The notes beneath the pieces were generated by a model, which searched no databases, was not told the origin of the DNA, and was given only the letters and a program-made list of their open reading frames with translations. Source: DASRHK01 sp035650495 (GTDB lineage Bacteria; Pseudomonadota; Gammaproteobacteria; Nevskiales; Nevskiaceae). Taken from it: a DNA stretch of 12,073 nt. Each line of letters begins with the position of its first letter. Position 1 is the stretch's first letter. The position numbers and the translations under genes are program-made. The stretch covers positions 1 through 12,073 of the forward strand of contig DASRHK010000157.1 of NCBI GenBank assembly GCA_035650495.1, in the 5' to 3' direction. Shown piece after piece: positions 1-7,686 of this stretch.

Positions 1-105
1 GATTCCGCCAGCGGGCATTTCTACGTCACCGGCAAGCGCTGGCCGAAGCTCTACGAGATCGAGATCGACAACATCCCGCCGCCGATCCCGCCGCCGAAGC
101 GGTAA
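1..105 (+). CDS. Glutaminyl-peptide cyclotransferase, C-terminal end (partial)
   Basis: The frame is open from base 1 to a TAA at 103-105 and gives the last 34 residues of a protein whose start lies outside the window. The tail contains FYVTGKRWPKLYEIEI, which fits the conserved last beta-strand of the bacterial/plant-type glutamine cyclotransferase family (PF05096, a beta-propeller). These enzymes cyclise N-terminal glutamine to pyroglutamate, usually outside the cytoplasm. The remaining residues are a proline-rich tail (IPPPIPPPKR). The call rests on one short C-terminal motif recognised from memory, so the family is likely but not proven. A promoter follows the stop, so the next gene probably has its own transcript. 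Confidence 0.6.
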   Translation, partial: DSASGHFYVTGKRWPKLYEIEIDNIPPPIPPPKR

Positions 106-123
106 TCACGCCTACCGATTGCG

Positions 124-153
124 TTGACGCTGGGCTTTCGCGCGGCGTATAAG
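124..153 (+). promoter_or_regulatory. Probable sigma70 promoter of the acyl-CoA dehydrogenase gene
   Basis: TTGACG at 124-129 (5 of 6 to the -35 consensus) is followed after 18 bases by TATAAG at 148-153 (5 of 6 to the -10 consensus). Transcription would start near 160, about 38 nt before the ATG at 198, leaving room for the ribosome binding site. The position in the 92-bp gap between two same-strand genes suits a promoter. No operator was recognised around it. Confidence 0.55.
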
Positions 154-197
154 AGCCGCAGCGTCGCCCCGCAGCGCCATCCCACCCGGAGTTGGTA

Positions 198-1391
<1,194 letters not shown>

Positions 1392-1393
1392 CG

Positions 1394-1460
1394 TCGTCGT
1401 CCCCGCGAAGGCGGGGACCCAGTTCGCAAAACTGGATTCCCGTCTCCGCGGGAATGACGA
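1394..1460. repeat. Imperfect inverted repeat (proteobacterial dispersed-repeat type), possible bidirectional terminator
   Basis: Two 31-base arms, 1394-1424 and 1430-1460, are reverse complements apart from a few mismatches and flank a 5-base loop. Each arm also folds on itself: CCCCGC/GCGGGG in the left arm and CCCG/CGGG in the right. The core words (GTCCCCGCGAAGGCGGGGAC and CTGGATTCCCG...CGGGAATGACG) match the kind of palindrome found in many intergenic copies in Beta- and Gammaproteobacteria. It fills most of the 75-bp gap between two convergent genes, where it could end transcription from both sides, although no T-run follows. Only one copy is present in this window. Confidence 0.7.
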
Positions 1461-1466
1461 AGCCGG

Positions 1467-1880
1467 TTACTTCCCGCCCGCTGCCTTCACCAGCTCCGCG
1501 GCCGTCGTCGGCCCGCGCGCGTAGGTGTCGGTGTGCGTCTGGATCAGTGAGCGGAATTCCAGCCCGGCCGGGAACCCGACCTTCAGGCCTTTCTTCTTCG
1601 CGATCTCGTCAACCTTCGCGCCTTCGGCGTCGGTGAGCTGCGGCGCGATCACCAGGTAATCCCAGCTGTCGCCGTCGGTGTGCGCGTAGATCTGCGTCGC
1701 CGCGACGCCCGCTTCCTTGTCGACCGCGTCGCGCGCTGCGAGCCACTTCAATAGCTCGAGCTGCTTGCCGGGCGCGGCGTGGTAGAGGCCGACGATGACT
1801 TTGCCGGGCTCGGCGTCGGCGGCACGAGCGAATAGCGGCGCCGCGAGCAATGCCGCGGCAATCACGAGTCCCTTCTTCAT
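1467..1880 (-). CDS. Small exported protein, putative dimeric alpha/beta-barrel fold, unknown function
   Basis: The 137-aa product starts with a clear Sec signal peptide (MKKGLVIAAALLAAPLFARA, cleavage likely after ARA at 20). The mature part of about 117 residues begins with a beta-strand and helix pattern, VIVGLYHAAPGKQLELLKWL, followed by a second strand with YAHTDGDSWDYLVIAP. This resembles the ferredoxin-like half of antibiotic-biosynthesis-monooxygenase/NIPSNAP-type dimeric alpha/beta barrels. That is a fold impression, not a family match, and no catalytic residue can be assigned. The ATG at 1880 is preceded by GGGAG (1888-1892) at 7 nt. It lies 53 bp downstream of the fatty acyl-CoA reductase on the same strand, so co-transcription is likely. 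No role is proposed beyond a possible periplasmic job linked to that neighbour. Confidence 0.75.
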   Translation of the reverse strand: MKKGLVIAAALLAAPLFARAADAEPGKVIVGLYHAAPGKQLELLKWLAARDAVDKEAGVAATQIYAHTDGDSWDYLVIAPQLTDAEGAKVDEIAKKKGLKVGFPAGLEFRSLIQTHTDTYARGPTTAAELVKAAGGK

Positions 1881-1933
1881 GAGCACACTCCCGGATGCGC
1901 AGCACGGTCGCTGCGTCGAGGATGCTACGCCTT

Positions 1934-3922
1934 TTACCAGTGCTCGCCCTTGAACACGTTGGCGAACACGACCTGCTCGAGCGTCGGCTTCTTCTCCGGC
2001 TCCTTCTTGCTGCCCTTCGCCGCAGACGACGACGGGAACAGGTTGAAGCCCTTGTTCAGGATGTAGTCGTTGAGCTTCGGCCAGAGCGCGTACGACAGCT
2101 GCGCCGCGGTGCCCATCTTGGTCGCGATCGACTTCGGCTTCTCGAGGATCGCCTTGAGCACCGTGTCGGCCGCATGATCGGGCGACCACGCCGGCACGTA
2201 GTTGTAGATCTTGGTCGGCGCGATCATCGGCGTGCGCACCAGCGGCATGTAGATCGCCGTGATGTCGATGTTGAGGTGCTTCACTTCCGCCGAGAGGCAG
2301 CGTGAGAACGCGTCGAGCGCCGCCTTGCTCGCGACGTACGCGGAGAAGCGCGCCGCGTTGGCGAGCACGCCGATCGACGACACGTTGACGATCTGCCCCG
2401 ACTTGCGCTTGCCCATCGACGGCAGCAGGTTGAGGATCATCCGCACCGCGCCGAAGTAATTCAGCTGCATCGTGCGCTCGAAATCGTGGAAGCGATCGAG
2501 CGACTCGAACACCGCGCGGCGGATCGAGCGGCCGGCGTTGTTCACCAGCACGTCGACGTGGCCGAAATCCTTGAGCACGTGCTGCGCGCACTTGTCGATC
2601 GCGGCCATGTCGGAGAGATCGCACGGATACACATGCGCTTCGCCGCCGGCGCGCTGGATGATCTTCTGCGTCTCCTCGAGCTTCTCGCGCGTGCGCGCGA
2701 CCAGGATCACTTTCGCGCCGGCCGCGCCGAGTTTCTTGGCGACGTTGAAGCCGATGCCCGACGACGCGCCGGTGACCATCACAACCTTGCCGGCGAGCTT
2801 CTGGATCGCCTTGCGCGGCACTTTCACTTCGAGATCGAGCTGCAGCTCCCAGTACTGCCAGAGTTTGTCGGCGTAATCCTTGATGTCGGGGCAGGCGATG
2901 CCGCTGCCTTTCAGCGCAGCGCGCGCTTTCTTGTCGTCGAAGATCGCGCGGTTGAACGCGTAGCCCAAAACCGATGGGGGCACGCCGAGCGCGTCGGCGA
3001 CGCGCTTCTTCAAGCCGCCGGGCACGCGCGAGCCGACCTTGCCCGCGATCGCCTTCACGCCTTTCGGGATCGGCGGCAGCTCGAAATTCTTCGCGACGTT
3101 CGGGCCGTGCGCCGCTTCGAGCAGCGTCTGCATCAGCTCGCCGACGGTCGGCGAGTGCGACTGGATCAGGAAGAACGCTTGGCCGTCGAGCCCGTCCTTG
3201 TGGGCGATCCAGTCCATCGCGGCGGCGACGTAATCGACCGGCGCGATGGCGACGCGTCCGCCCTGGATGCCGAGCAGCGGCATCCACTTCGGCACGCCGT
3301 AGCTGATCTTCTGGATGGTCTTGAAGAAATAGTACGGGCCGTCGATCTTGTCCATCTCGCCGGTGCGCGAATCGCCGACCACCGCGCCGGGACGATAGAT
3401 GCGGAACGGGACTTTCGCCTCGTCGCGCACGATCGCTTCGGACTGGAACTTGGTGCGGTAGTACGGATGCGTGAGCTTCTGGCCCTCGTCGAACATGTCT
3501 TCGGTGAAGCGGCCGACGAAATCCGATCCGGCGATCGCAACGCTCGACGCGTGGTGCAGCTTCACGGGCCCGCCGAGATCGTTCGCGAAATTCACCGCGT
3601 TGCGCGTGCCTTCGTTGTTGACGCGATCGGCGGTCTCGTCGTCCATGCCCATGTCGTAGACGGCGGCGAGATGGAAGAAGTGATCGATCTTCCCGGCGAG
3701 CTTCTTGAAGTCCGCAGCCGACACGAGACCCGGTGTGGTGATGTCGCCATAGACCGGGATCAGCGCCTTGCCGGCCTCGCCGTAGCGCTCTTTCAAGGCT
3801 TCGAACTTGTCCTGAGAGGACTCGCGCACCAGCACGTAGATCTTGGGATCGGGGCGCTGCAGCAGGCGCTCGATGAGGAACTTGCCGATGAAGCCGGTGG
3901 CGCCGGTGACGAAGTAATTCAT
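1934..3922 (-). CDS. Bifunctional fatty acyl-CoA reductase (alcohol-forming), two SDR domains
   Basis: This 662-aa protein contains two complete short-chain dehydrogenase modules. The N-terminal extended-SDR/FAR-type domain has TGATGFIG (6-13) for NADPH, Ser126/127 and the pair Tyr154/Lys158 (YYRTK). The C-terminal classical SDR has TGASSGIG (384-391), NNAG (461-464), Ser515/516 and Tyr529/Lys533. Length, order and signature blocks match the Marinobacter Maqu_2220 type enzyme as I remember it. Those blocks are RIYRPGAVVGDSRTGEMDK, DVLVNNAGRSIRR, DRFHDFERTMQLNYFG, TPMIAPTKIY and a terminal Trp. That enzyme reduces fatty acyl-CoA to the aldehyde and on to the fatty alcohol with NADPH, feeding wax-ester synthesis. 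No signal peptide or membrane segment is evident, so it is probably cytoplasmic. The ATG at 3922 has AGGGA (3931-3935) at 8 nt. It is divergent from an acyl-CoA ligase that could supply its substrate. No wax synthase is in the window. Confidence 0.9.
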   Translation of the reverse strand: MNYFVTGATGFIGKFLIERLLQRPDPKIYVLVRESSQDKFEALKERYGEAGKALIPVYGDITTPGLVSAADFKKLAGKIDHFFHLAAVYDMGMDDETADRVNNEGTRNAVNFANDLGGPVKLHHASSVAIAGSDFVGRFTEDMFDEGQKLTHPYYRTKFQSEAIVRDEAKVPFRIYRPGAVVGDSRTGEMDKIDGPYYFFKTIQKISYGVPKWMPLLGIQGGRVAIAPVDYVAAAMDWIAHKDGLDGQAFFLIQSHSPTVGELMQTLLEAAHGPNVAKNFELPPIPKGVKAIAGKVGSRVPGGLKKRVADALGVPPSVLGYAFNRAIFDDKKARAALKGSGIACPDIKDYADKLWQYWELQLDLEVKVPRKAIQKLAGKVVMVTGASSGIGFNVAKKLGAAGAKVILVARTREKLEETQKIIQRAGGEAHVYPCDLSDMAAIDKCAQHVLKDFGHVDVLVNNAGRSIRRAVFESLDRFHDFERTMQLNYFGAVRMILNLLPSMGKRKSGQIVNVSSIGVLANAARFSAYVASKAALDAFSRCLSAEVKHLNIDITAIYMPLVRTPMIAPTKIYNYVPAWSPDHAADTVLKAILEKPKSIATKMGTAAQLSYALWPKLNDYILNKGFNLFPSSSAAKGSKKEPEKKPTLEQVVFANVFKGEHW

Positions 3923-3973
3923 GGTGGAAGTCCCTGTCGTCTCTTCGAGTGATTCTTCGCGGGACGGCTAGTT

Positions 3974-3979
3974 TATGCT
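3974..3979 (+). promoter_or_regulatory. Possible -10 element giving a leaderless mRNA for the acyl-CoA ligase gene
   Basis: TATGCT ends 6 nt before the ATG at 3986, so a start site at the usual distance would fall on or next to the A of the start codon. No Shine-Dalgarno sequence lies at a working distance (the nearest purine stretch, GGGACGG, ends about 18 nt upstream). No convincing -35 is visible 16-18 nt further up. The 63-bp divergent gap must also serve the reductase gene on the other strand. Confidence 0.25.
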
Positions 3980-3985
3980 CACGCG

Positions 3986-5638
3986 ATGCAGCCCGCCCAG
4001 ACCGCCGGCCCGTCCGACCACCCGCTGCTCGACCATACGATCGGCGCGTATTTCGAACAGACCGTCGCGCGCTTTCCGGACCGCGAGGCGCTGGTGGTCG
4101 TGCATCAGGACATCCGCTGGAGCTGGCGGGAGCTCGACGCCGAAGTCGACCGGCTCGCGCGCGGGCTGATCGCGCGCGGCATCGGCATCGGCGATCGTCT
4201 CGGCATCTGGTCCCCCAATCACGCCGAGTGGGTGCTCACGCAGTTCGCGACCGCGAAGCTCGGCATCATCCTCGTCAACATCAATCCCGCTTATCGCGCG
4301 AACGAGCTCGCGTATGCGCTGAAGCAGTCGGGCTGTCGCATGCTGCTCGCTGCGCGGCGCTTCAAGACGAGCGACTACGTCGCGATGCTCGGCGAAGTGC
4401 GCGCGAGCTGCCCCGCGCTCGAGCAGGTGGTGTTCCTCGACGAGGAAGGACCCGGCGACTGGGCGAAGCTGCTCGCGGATGGTGAGCGTGTCGCGAAGGA
4501 CGCCATTGCGCAGCGCATGGCGCAGCTGAAGCCCGCCGATCCGATCAACATCCAGTACACGTCGGGCACCACCGGTGCGCCGAAGGGCGCGACGCTGTCG
4601 CACCGGAACATCCTCAACAACGCGTACTTCACCGCGCGCGAGATGGGCATGACGGAACGCGACCGCTTCTGCATCCCGGTGCCGTTCTATCACTGCGCCG
4701 GCATGGTGGTCGGTAATCTCTCCTGCGTCGCCGTCGGCGGCACGATGGTGATTCCCGCGCCTTCGTTCGAGCCGGCCGCGACCTTGCGCGCCATCGCGCA
4801 GGAGCGGTGCACGGTGCTCGGCGCGGTGCCGACGATGCACATCGCGATGCTCGCGCACCCCGATTTCGGCAAGACCGATGTGAGCTCGCTGCGCACCGGC
4901 TTCATCGGCGGCGCGCCGTGCCCGCTCGAGGTGATGAAGCGTCTCGTCACCGATTTCCACATGCCGGAAGTCGCCATCGTCTATGGCATGACAGAGACGT
5001 CGCCGGTCGCCACGCAGAGCGCGCGCAACGACGCGATCGATCGGCGCGTCGGCACCGTGGGTCGCGTGCATCCGCACGTCGAGATCCGCATCTTCGATCC
5101 GGACACGAACCAGGTCTGCGCGCGCGGGCAACCCGGCGAATTCCAGACGCGCGGCTATTCGGTGATGCTCGGCTACTGGAACGATCCGGCGCGCACCCGC
5201 GAGGCGATCACGCCCGAAGGGTGGATGCGCACCGGCGATCTCGCGACGATGGACGAGGAAGGCTACGTCAACATCGTCGGCCGCCTGAAGGACATGATCA
5301 TCCGTGGCGGGGAGAACATCTATCCGCGCGAGATCGAGGAGTTCCTCTACACGCATCCCGACGTGCGCGACGTGCAGGTGATCGGGGTTCCCGACGGCAA
5401 GTTCGGCGAGGAAGTGATGGCCTGCGTGATCCTCAAGGAGGGCGCCAAGGCGCTCACGTGCGAAGCGCTGCGCGAGTTCTGCCGCGAGCGCATCGCGCAC
5501 CACAAGATCCCGCGCTACCTGCGCGTCGTCACCGCTTTCCCGATGACGGTGACCGGCAAGGTGCGCAAGGTCGAGATGCGCGCCGAGGCGATCGAGCTGC
5601 TCGGCCTGCAGGAAGTGGCGCGGCTGAAGACGGCGTAG
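3986..5638 (+). CDS. AMP-forming acyl-CoA synthetase (fatty acid-CoA ligase)
   Basis: This 550-aa member of the class I adenylate-forming (ANL) family has all core motifs in order and intact. They are the P-loop YTSGTTGAPK (191-200), YGMTETSP (333-340), the ribose-binding TGD with Asp418, the hinge GRLKD (432-436) with IRGGENIYPREIEE after it, and TGK with the catalytic Lys525 near the C-terminus. It would activate a carboxylic acid with ATP and CoA to acyl-CoA, AMP and PPi. The layout resembles medium/long-chain fatty acyl-CoA ligases of the ACSF2/FadD type, but chain length cannot be read from sequence. It is probably cytoplasmic. It is divergent from the fatty acyl-CoA reductase, a natural consumer of its product. 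No ribosome binding site precedes the ATG; an upstream ATG at 3975 is out of frame. Its TAG directly abuts the stop of the convergent operon. Confidence 0.92.
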   Translation: MQPAQTAGPSDHPLLDHTIGAYFEQTVARFPDREALVVVHQDIRWSWRELDAEVDRLARGLIARGIGIGDRLGIWSPNHAEWVLTQFATAKLGIILVNINPAYRANELAYALKQSGCRMLLAARRFKTSDYVAMLGEVRASCPALEQVVFLDEEGPGDWAKLLADGERVAKDAIAQRMAQLKPADPINIQYTSGTTGAPKGATLSHRNILNNAYFTAREMGMTERDRFCIPVPFYHCAGMVVGNLSCVAVGGTMVIPAPSFEPAATLRAIAQERCTVLGAVPTMHIAMLAHPDFGKTDVSSLRTGFIGGAPCPLEVMKRLVTDFHMPEVAIVYGMTETSPVATQSARNDAIDRRVGTVGRVHPHVEIRIFDPDTNQVCARGQPGEFQTRGYSVMLGYWNDPARTREAITPEGWMRTGDLATMDEEGYVNIVGRLKDMIIRGGENIYPREIEEFLYTHPDVRDVQVIGVPDGKFGEEVMACVILKEGAKALTCEALREFCRERIAHHKIPRYLRVVTAFPMTVTGKVRKVEMRAEAIELLGLQEVARLKTA

Positions 5639-6145
5639 CTAACGATCGAGCCCGATGCGCGTGCCGGGTTGCGGCGCCTTCAGCCACGCGACGATGTTGC
5701 CGGCGATCGCGTCGGCGATGTGATCGAGCGTGCCGCACGCCGTCCACTTGCCGCCGCTCGTGCGCTGGATGTCGAAGTCGCCGGTCACCTGGCCGTCCTC
5801 GCGCAGCTCGCCGCGCACGCGCGCCTTCTTGCCGCCGCCGGTATAGCCGCCGCCGCCGAGCACGTAGACGTCGGTCGTGCGCATGAGGAGGACCGGTCCG
5901 CGCGTGACCTGATCGAGCCGCTCGTGCGAGAGCTCCACCGCGATGCCGTGCTTCGCCGCGATCTCTGCGATCCGCTGCGGCAGATACGTCGGATAGTCAC
6001 ACTCGCTGCGCACCGCATCGTTGGCGGCGCCGGGCTCGTACGGAATCGCATCGGCGATCTGGATCGGGGCGGAGTACGGGCGCGATGGCGTCGAGCCGCA
6101 ACCGCTCGCAGCCAATGCGGTGATCACCAGGATGAACGTGCGCAT
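5639..6145 (-). CDS. Outer-envelope lipoprotein, unknown function (last gene of the cytochrome operon)
   Basis: The 168-aa product has a short signal ending in a lipobox, ALAASGC, with the lipidated Cys16, so it should be a periplasm-facing lipoprotein. The residue after Cys is Gly, not Asp, so sorting to the outer membrane is the default expectation. The mature part has a cysteine in RSECDYP and another in KWTACGTLDHIADAIA, a possible disulfide pair. It also has a Gly-rich loop (LGGGGYTGGGKK) between predicted beta-strands and ends IVAWLKAPQPGTRIGLDR. I do not recognise a named family. The ATG at 6145 has a strong ribosome site GGAGAGG (6149-6155) in a 12-nt gap after the previous gene, so it is the last gene of the operon. 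Its neighbour is another lipoprotein of different sequence. Confidence 0.8.
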   Translation of the reverse strand: MRTFILVITALAASGCGSTPSRPYSAPIQIADAIPYEPGAANDAVRSECDYPTYLPQRIAEIAAKHGIAVELSHERLDQVTRGPVLLMRTTDVYVLGGGGYTGGGKKARVRGELREDGQVTGDFDIQRTSGGKWTACGTLDHIADAIAGNIVAWLKAPQPGTRIGLDR

Positions 6146-6157
6146 CGTCCTCTCCGG

Positions 6158-6859
6158 CTAGAACGCGAGGTCGCTCGCGAGATCGTGCGCGACTGCGCGC
6201 AAGGTGTCGGCGATCGCGCGATCGACGTTGGGGAAGGCGGGCGGCTGATCCCATTCGTCGGCGACATCCTGACGGCGCACGCTCGCCGCGCTCCACAGGA
6301 GCTCGCCGGTGCGCAGGTCGATCATCTGCGCGGTGGCGCGCGCGTAGCCCTTGGGCGAGCTGGTCGGCACGAAGCCGAAGTAGTGGCGCGTGGTGCCCAC
6401 GCTCGCGAGCTGGATCAGCACGAGCCGCTGCACGCCGTAGCGCGTCGCGAGCACGTCGTAGTTGCGCTCGGCCGTATGCTTGCCGTCGCCCCCGGATTTG
6501 GGAAAGCGCTCCGGATCGATCGCTTCGCTGATGCGCTGGGCGCGCACGCCGCGCGACTCGAGCTTGCCGATGATCTGGTCGCCGGCTTGGTCGATGCCGG
6601 TGACGTCGAGCCGGGAGAGGTGCGAGTCGAGATCGCTCGCCATCGCCGAGTTGATCGCGATGTCGAGCAATCCCTGCGAGCCCTCTTTGTACGCCGCGGC
6701 CGCCGGCAGCGGCATCATCGCGACGCCGACAGCGACGTTGCGATCCCAGATCTGCGCGCTCGGTGCGATGCGCGGCACCTTGTTCGCGCAGGCGGTGGCG
6801 ATCAACGCGAGTGCCACCACGCATGCGGCGCGCAGCCGCTGTCCCCCGACTCGTCCCAT
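6158..6859 (-). CDS. Envelope lipoprotein with LpoB/CsgG-like features, unknown function
   Basis: The 233-aa product begins with a basic signal sequence and a lipobox, LIATAC (lipid Cys24). The mature domain has alternating strands and helices. YGVQRLVLIQLASVGTTRHYF is followed by ARATAQMIDLRTGELLWS, a pattern common in CsgG/LpoB/GNA1162-like outer-membrane lipoproteins, where a strand ends in 'D..TGE.LW'. This is a structural guess. The start overlaps the TGA of the upstream membrane-protein gene by one base (TGATG). A strong site GAGGGGGA (6866-6873) lies 6 nt before it, so translational coupling with that gene is likely. In-frame ATGs within the mature domain would lose the lipobox, so this start is well supported. 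It may anchor or chaperone the membrane and cytochrome components encoded upstream. Confidence 0.8.
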   Translation of the reverse strand: MGRVGGQRLRAACVVALALIATACANKVPRIAPSAQIWDRNVAVGVAMMPLPAAAAYKEGSQGLLDIAINSAMASDLDSHLSRLDVTGIDQAGDQIIGKLESRGVRAQRISEAIDPERFPKSGGDGKHTAERNYDVLATRYGVQRLVLIQLASVGTTRHYFGFVPTSSPKGYARATAQMIDLRTGELLWSAASVRRQDVADEWDQPPAFPNVDRAIADTLRAVAHDLASDLAF

Positions 6860-7686
6860 CACACGTCCCCCTCGGTGTATTTGGCGGTTTCGTTGATCCG
6901 CTCGCGCTGCGCCAGCCGTTGCTCGCGATCTTTGTCGCTCGCCCAGATGACTTCCGGGAACAGCAGCACCCGCAGCAGCCCGATGAGCATCCACAGATAG
7001 CTCACGCCGAATAATACGCCGCAGAACATCGACACCCACTCGAAGTTCGGCGACACGTACTTGATGCCCCACCAGGAGAACACGTCGGTGACCGACGCCG
7101 CGAGCCCGATCGGGAACACCCACTGATAGCTCTTGATGTGGTTGAACTGCAGCGAGAACGGCACGCCGACGATGAAGAAGCTCGTCGTGAAGCCGAACAG
7201 ATGGCCGTGCGTGAAGTAGATCAGCGTGCCGAGCGACATCTGCGCGAAGTAGGCCTCGGCGCTGCCGTGCAGATGCAGCTGGTAGGCAATCTCCGAGGCG
7301 CCGAAGGTGAAGGCGATGCCGAACATCACCACCGCCATCGCCATGCCGCGCTTCACCGCGGGCGGGAAGTCGCGCAGGTTGATCTCGATCGAGCGATCCG
7401 AGAACGGCACCAGCCACCAGATCGTGAGATCGAGCAGGAAGAAGAACGCGATGAGCCCGATCGGCCCGCCGACGGTGATCCACTTCGACTTCTCCGGCGG
7501 CAGCTCGACGACGTCCTTGCTGGCGACGGGCTTGTCGCTGAAGAAATCAAAATTGTCCTGATCGGATTTCTTCAGGTCGTCCTGATGCAGCTGCTTCTGC
7601 TCGCCGGCGACGGCGCTGTCGTCGGCATGCGCGACGGGCGCGAGCGCGAACAGTGCGAGCAACGCAGCGGCAATCGCCTTACGCAC
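6859..7686 (-). CDS. Polytopic inner-membrane protein with THGHLFG motif, cytochrome-associated
   Basis: The 275-aa product has a cleavable signal (MRKAIAAALLALFALAPVAHA) and a charged periplasmic stretch of about 45 residues. About five membrane segments follow, near 70-94, 114-136, 150-179, 188-207 and 217-243, then a charged tail. Segment three carries FTHGHLFGF with His160 and His162, and segment four carries DVFSWWGIKYVSPNFEW. The 'H-x-H-L-F-G ... D-SWW' block recalls a family of small proteobacterial membrane proteins that often carry a CxxCH heme site; here the heme motif is absent and sits in the neighbouring gene. That likeness is from memory. The histidines could bind heme or metal, which is inferred. 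The start is a GTG at 7686 with GAGG (7694-7697) at 7 nt, overlapping the end of the upstream cytochrome gene by 8 bases; the next ATG would remove the signal and first membrane segment. Confidence 0.8.
   Translation of the reverse strand: MRKAIAAALLALFALAPVAHADDSAVAGEQKQLHQDDLKKSDQDNFDFFSDKPVASKDVVELPPEKSKWITVGGPIGLIAFFFLLDLTIWWLVPFSDRSIEINLRDFPPAVKRGMAMAVVMFGIAFTFGASEIAYQLHLHGSAEAYFAQMSLGTLIYFTHGHLFGFTTSFFIVGVPFSLQFNHIKSYQWVFPIGLAASVTDVFSWWGIKYVSPNFEWVSMFCGVLFGVSYLWMLIGLLRVLLFPEVIWASDKDREQRLAQRERINETAKYTEGDV

Noticed and set aside
192..194. In-frame TTG as start of the acyl-CoA dehydrogenase
   Set aside because: The GGAG at 188-191 would be only 0-1 nt away from it, while it is ideally placed for the ATG at 198.
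1934..3922. The reductase as an accidental fusion of two genes or a missed stop
   Set aside because: The two-SDR architecture, total length and terminal residues match a known enzyme type, and there is no internal start signal that would mark a second gene.
3975..3977. ATG at 3975 as the ligase start
   Set aside because: It is in a different frame and leads to a short Arg-rich peptide. The ligase frame begins at 3986.
3923..3985. A promoter for the reductase on the minus strand in the divergent gap
   Set aside because: AT-rich CATAAACT is present, but I could not pair it with a -35 hexamer at normal spacing.
2486..5503. Antisense frames opposite the reductase (2486-3952, plus strand) and the acyl-CoA ligase (3968-5503, minus strand)
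   Set aside because: The sense frames carry complete catalytic motifs. The antisense ones show only compositional bias.
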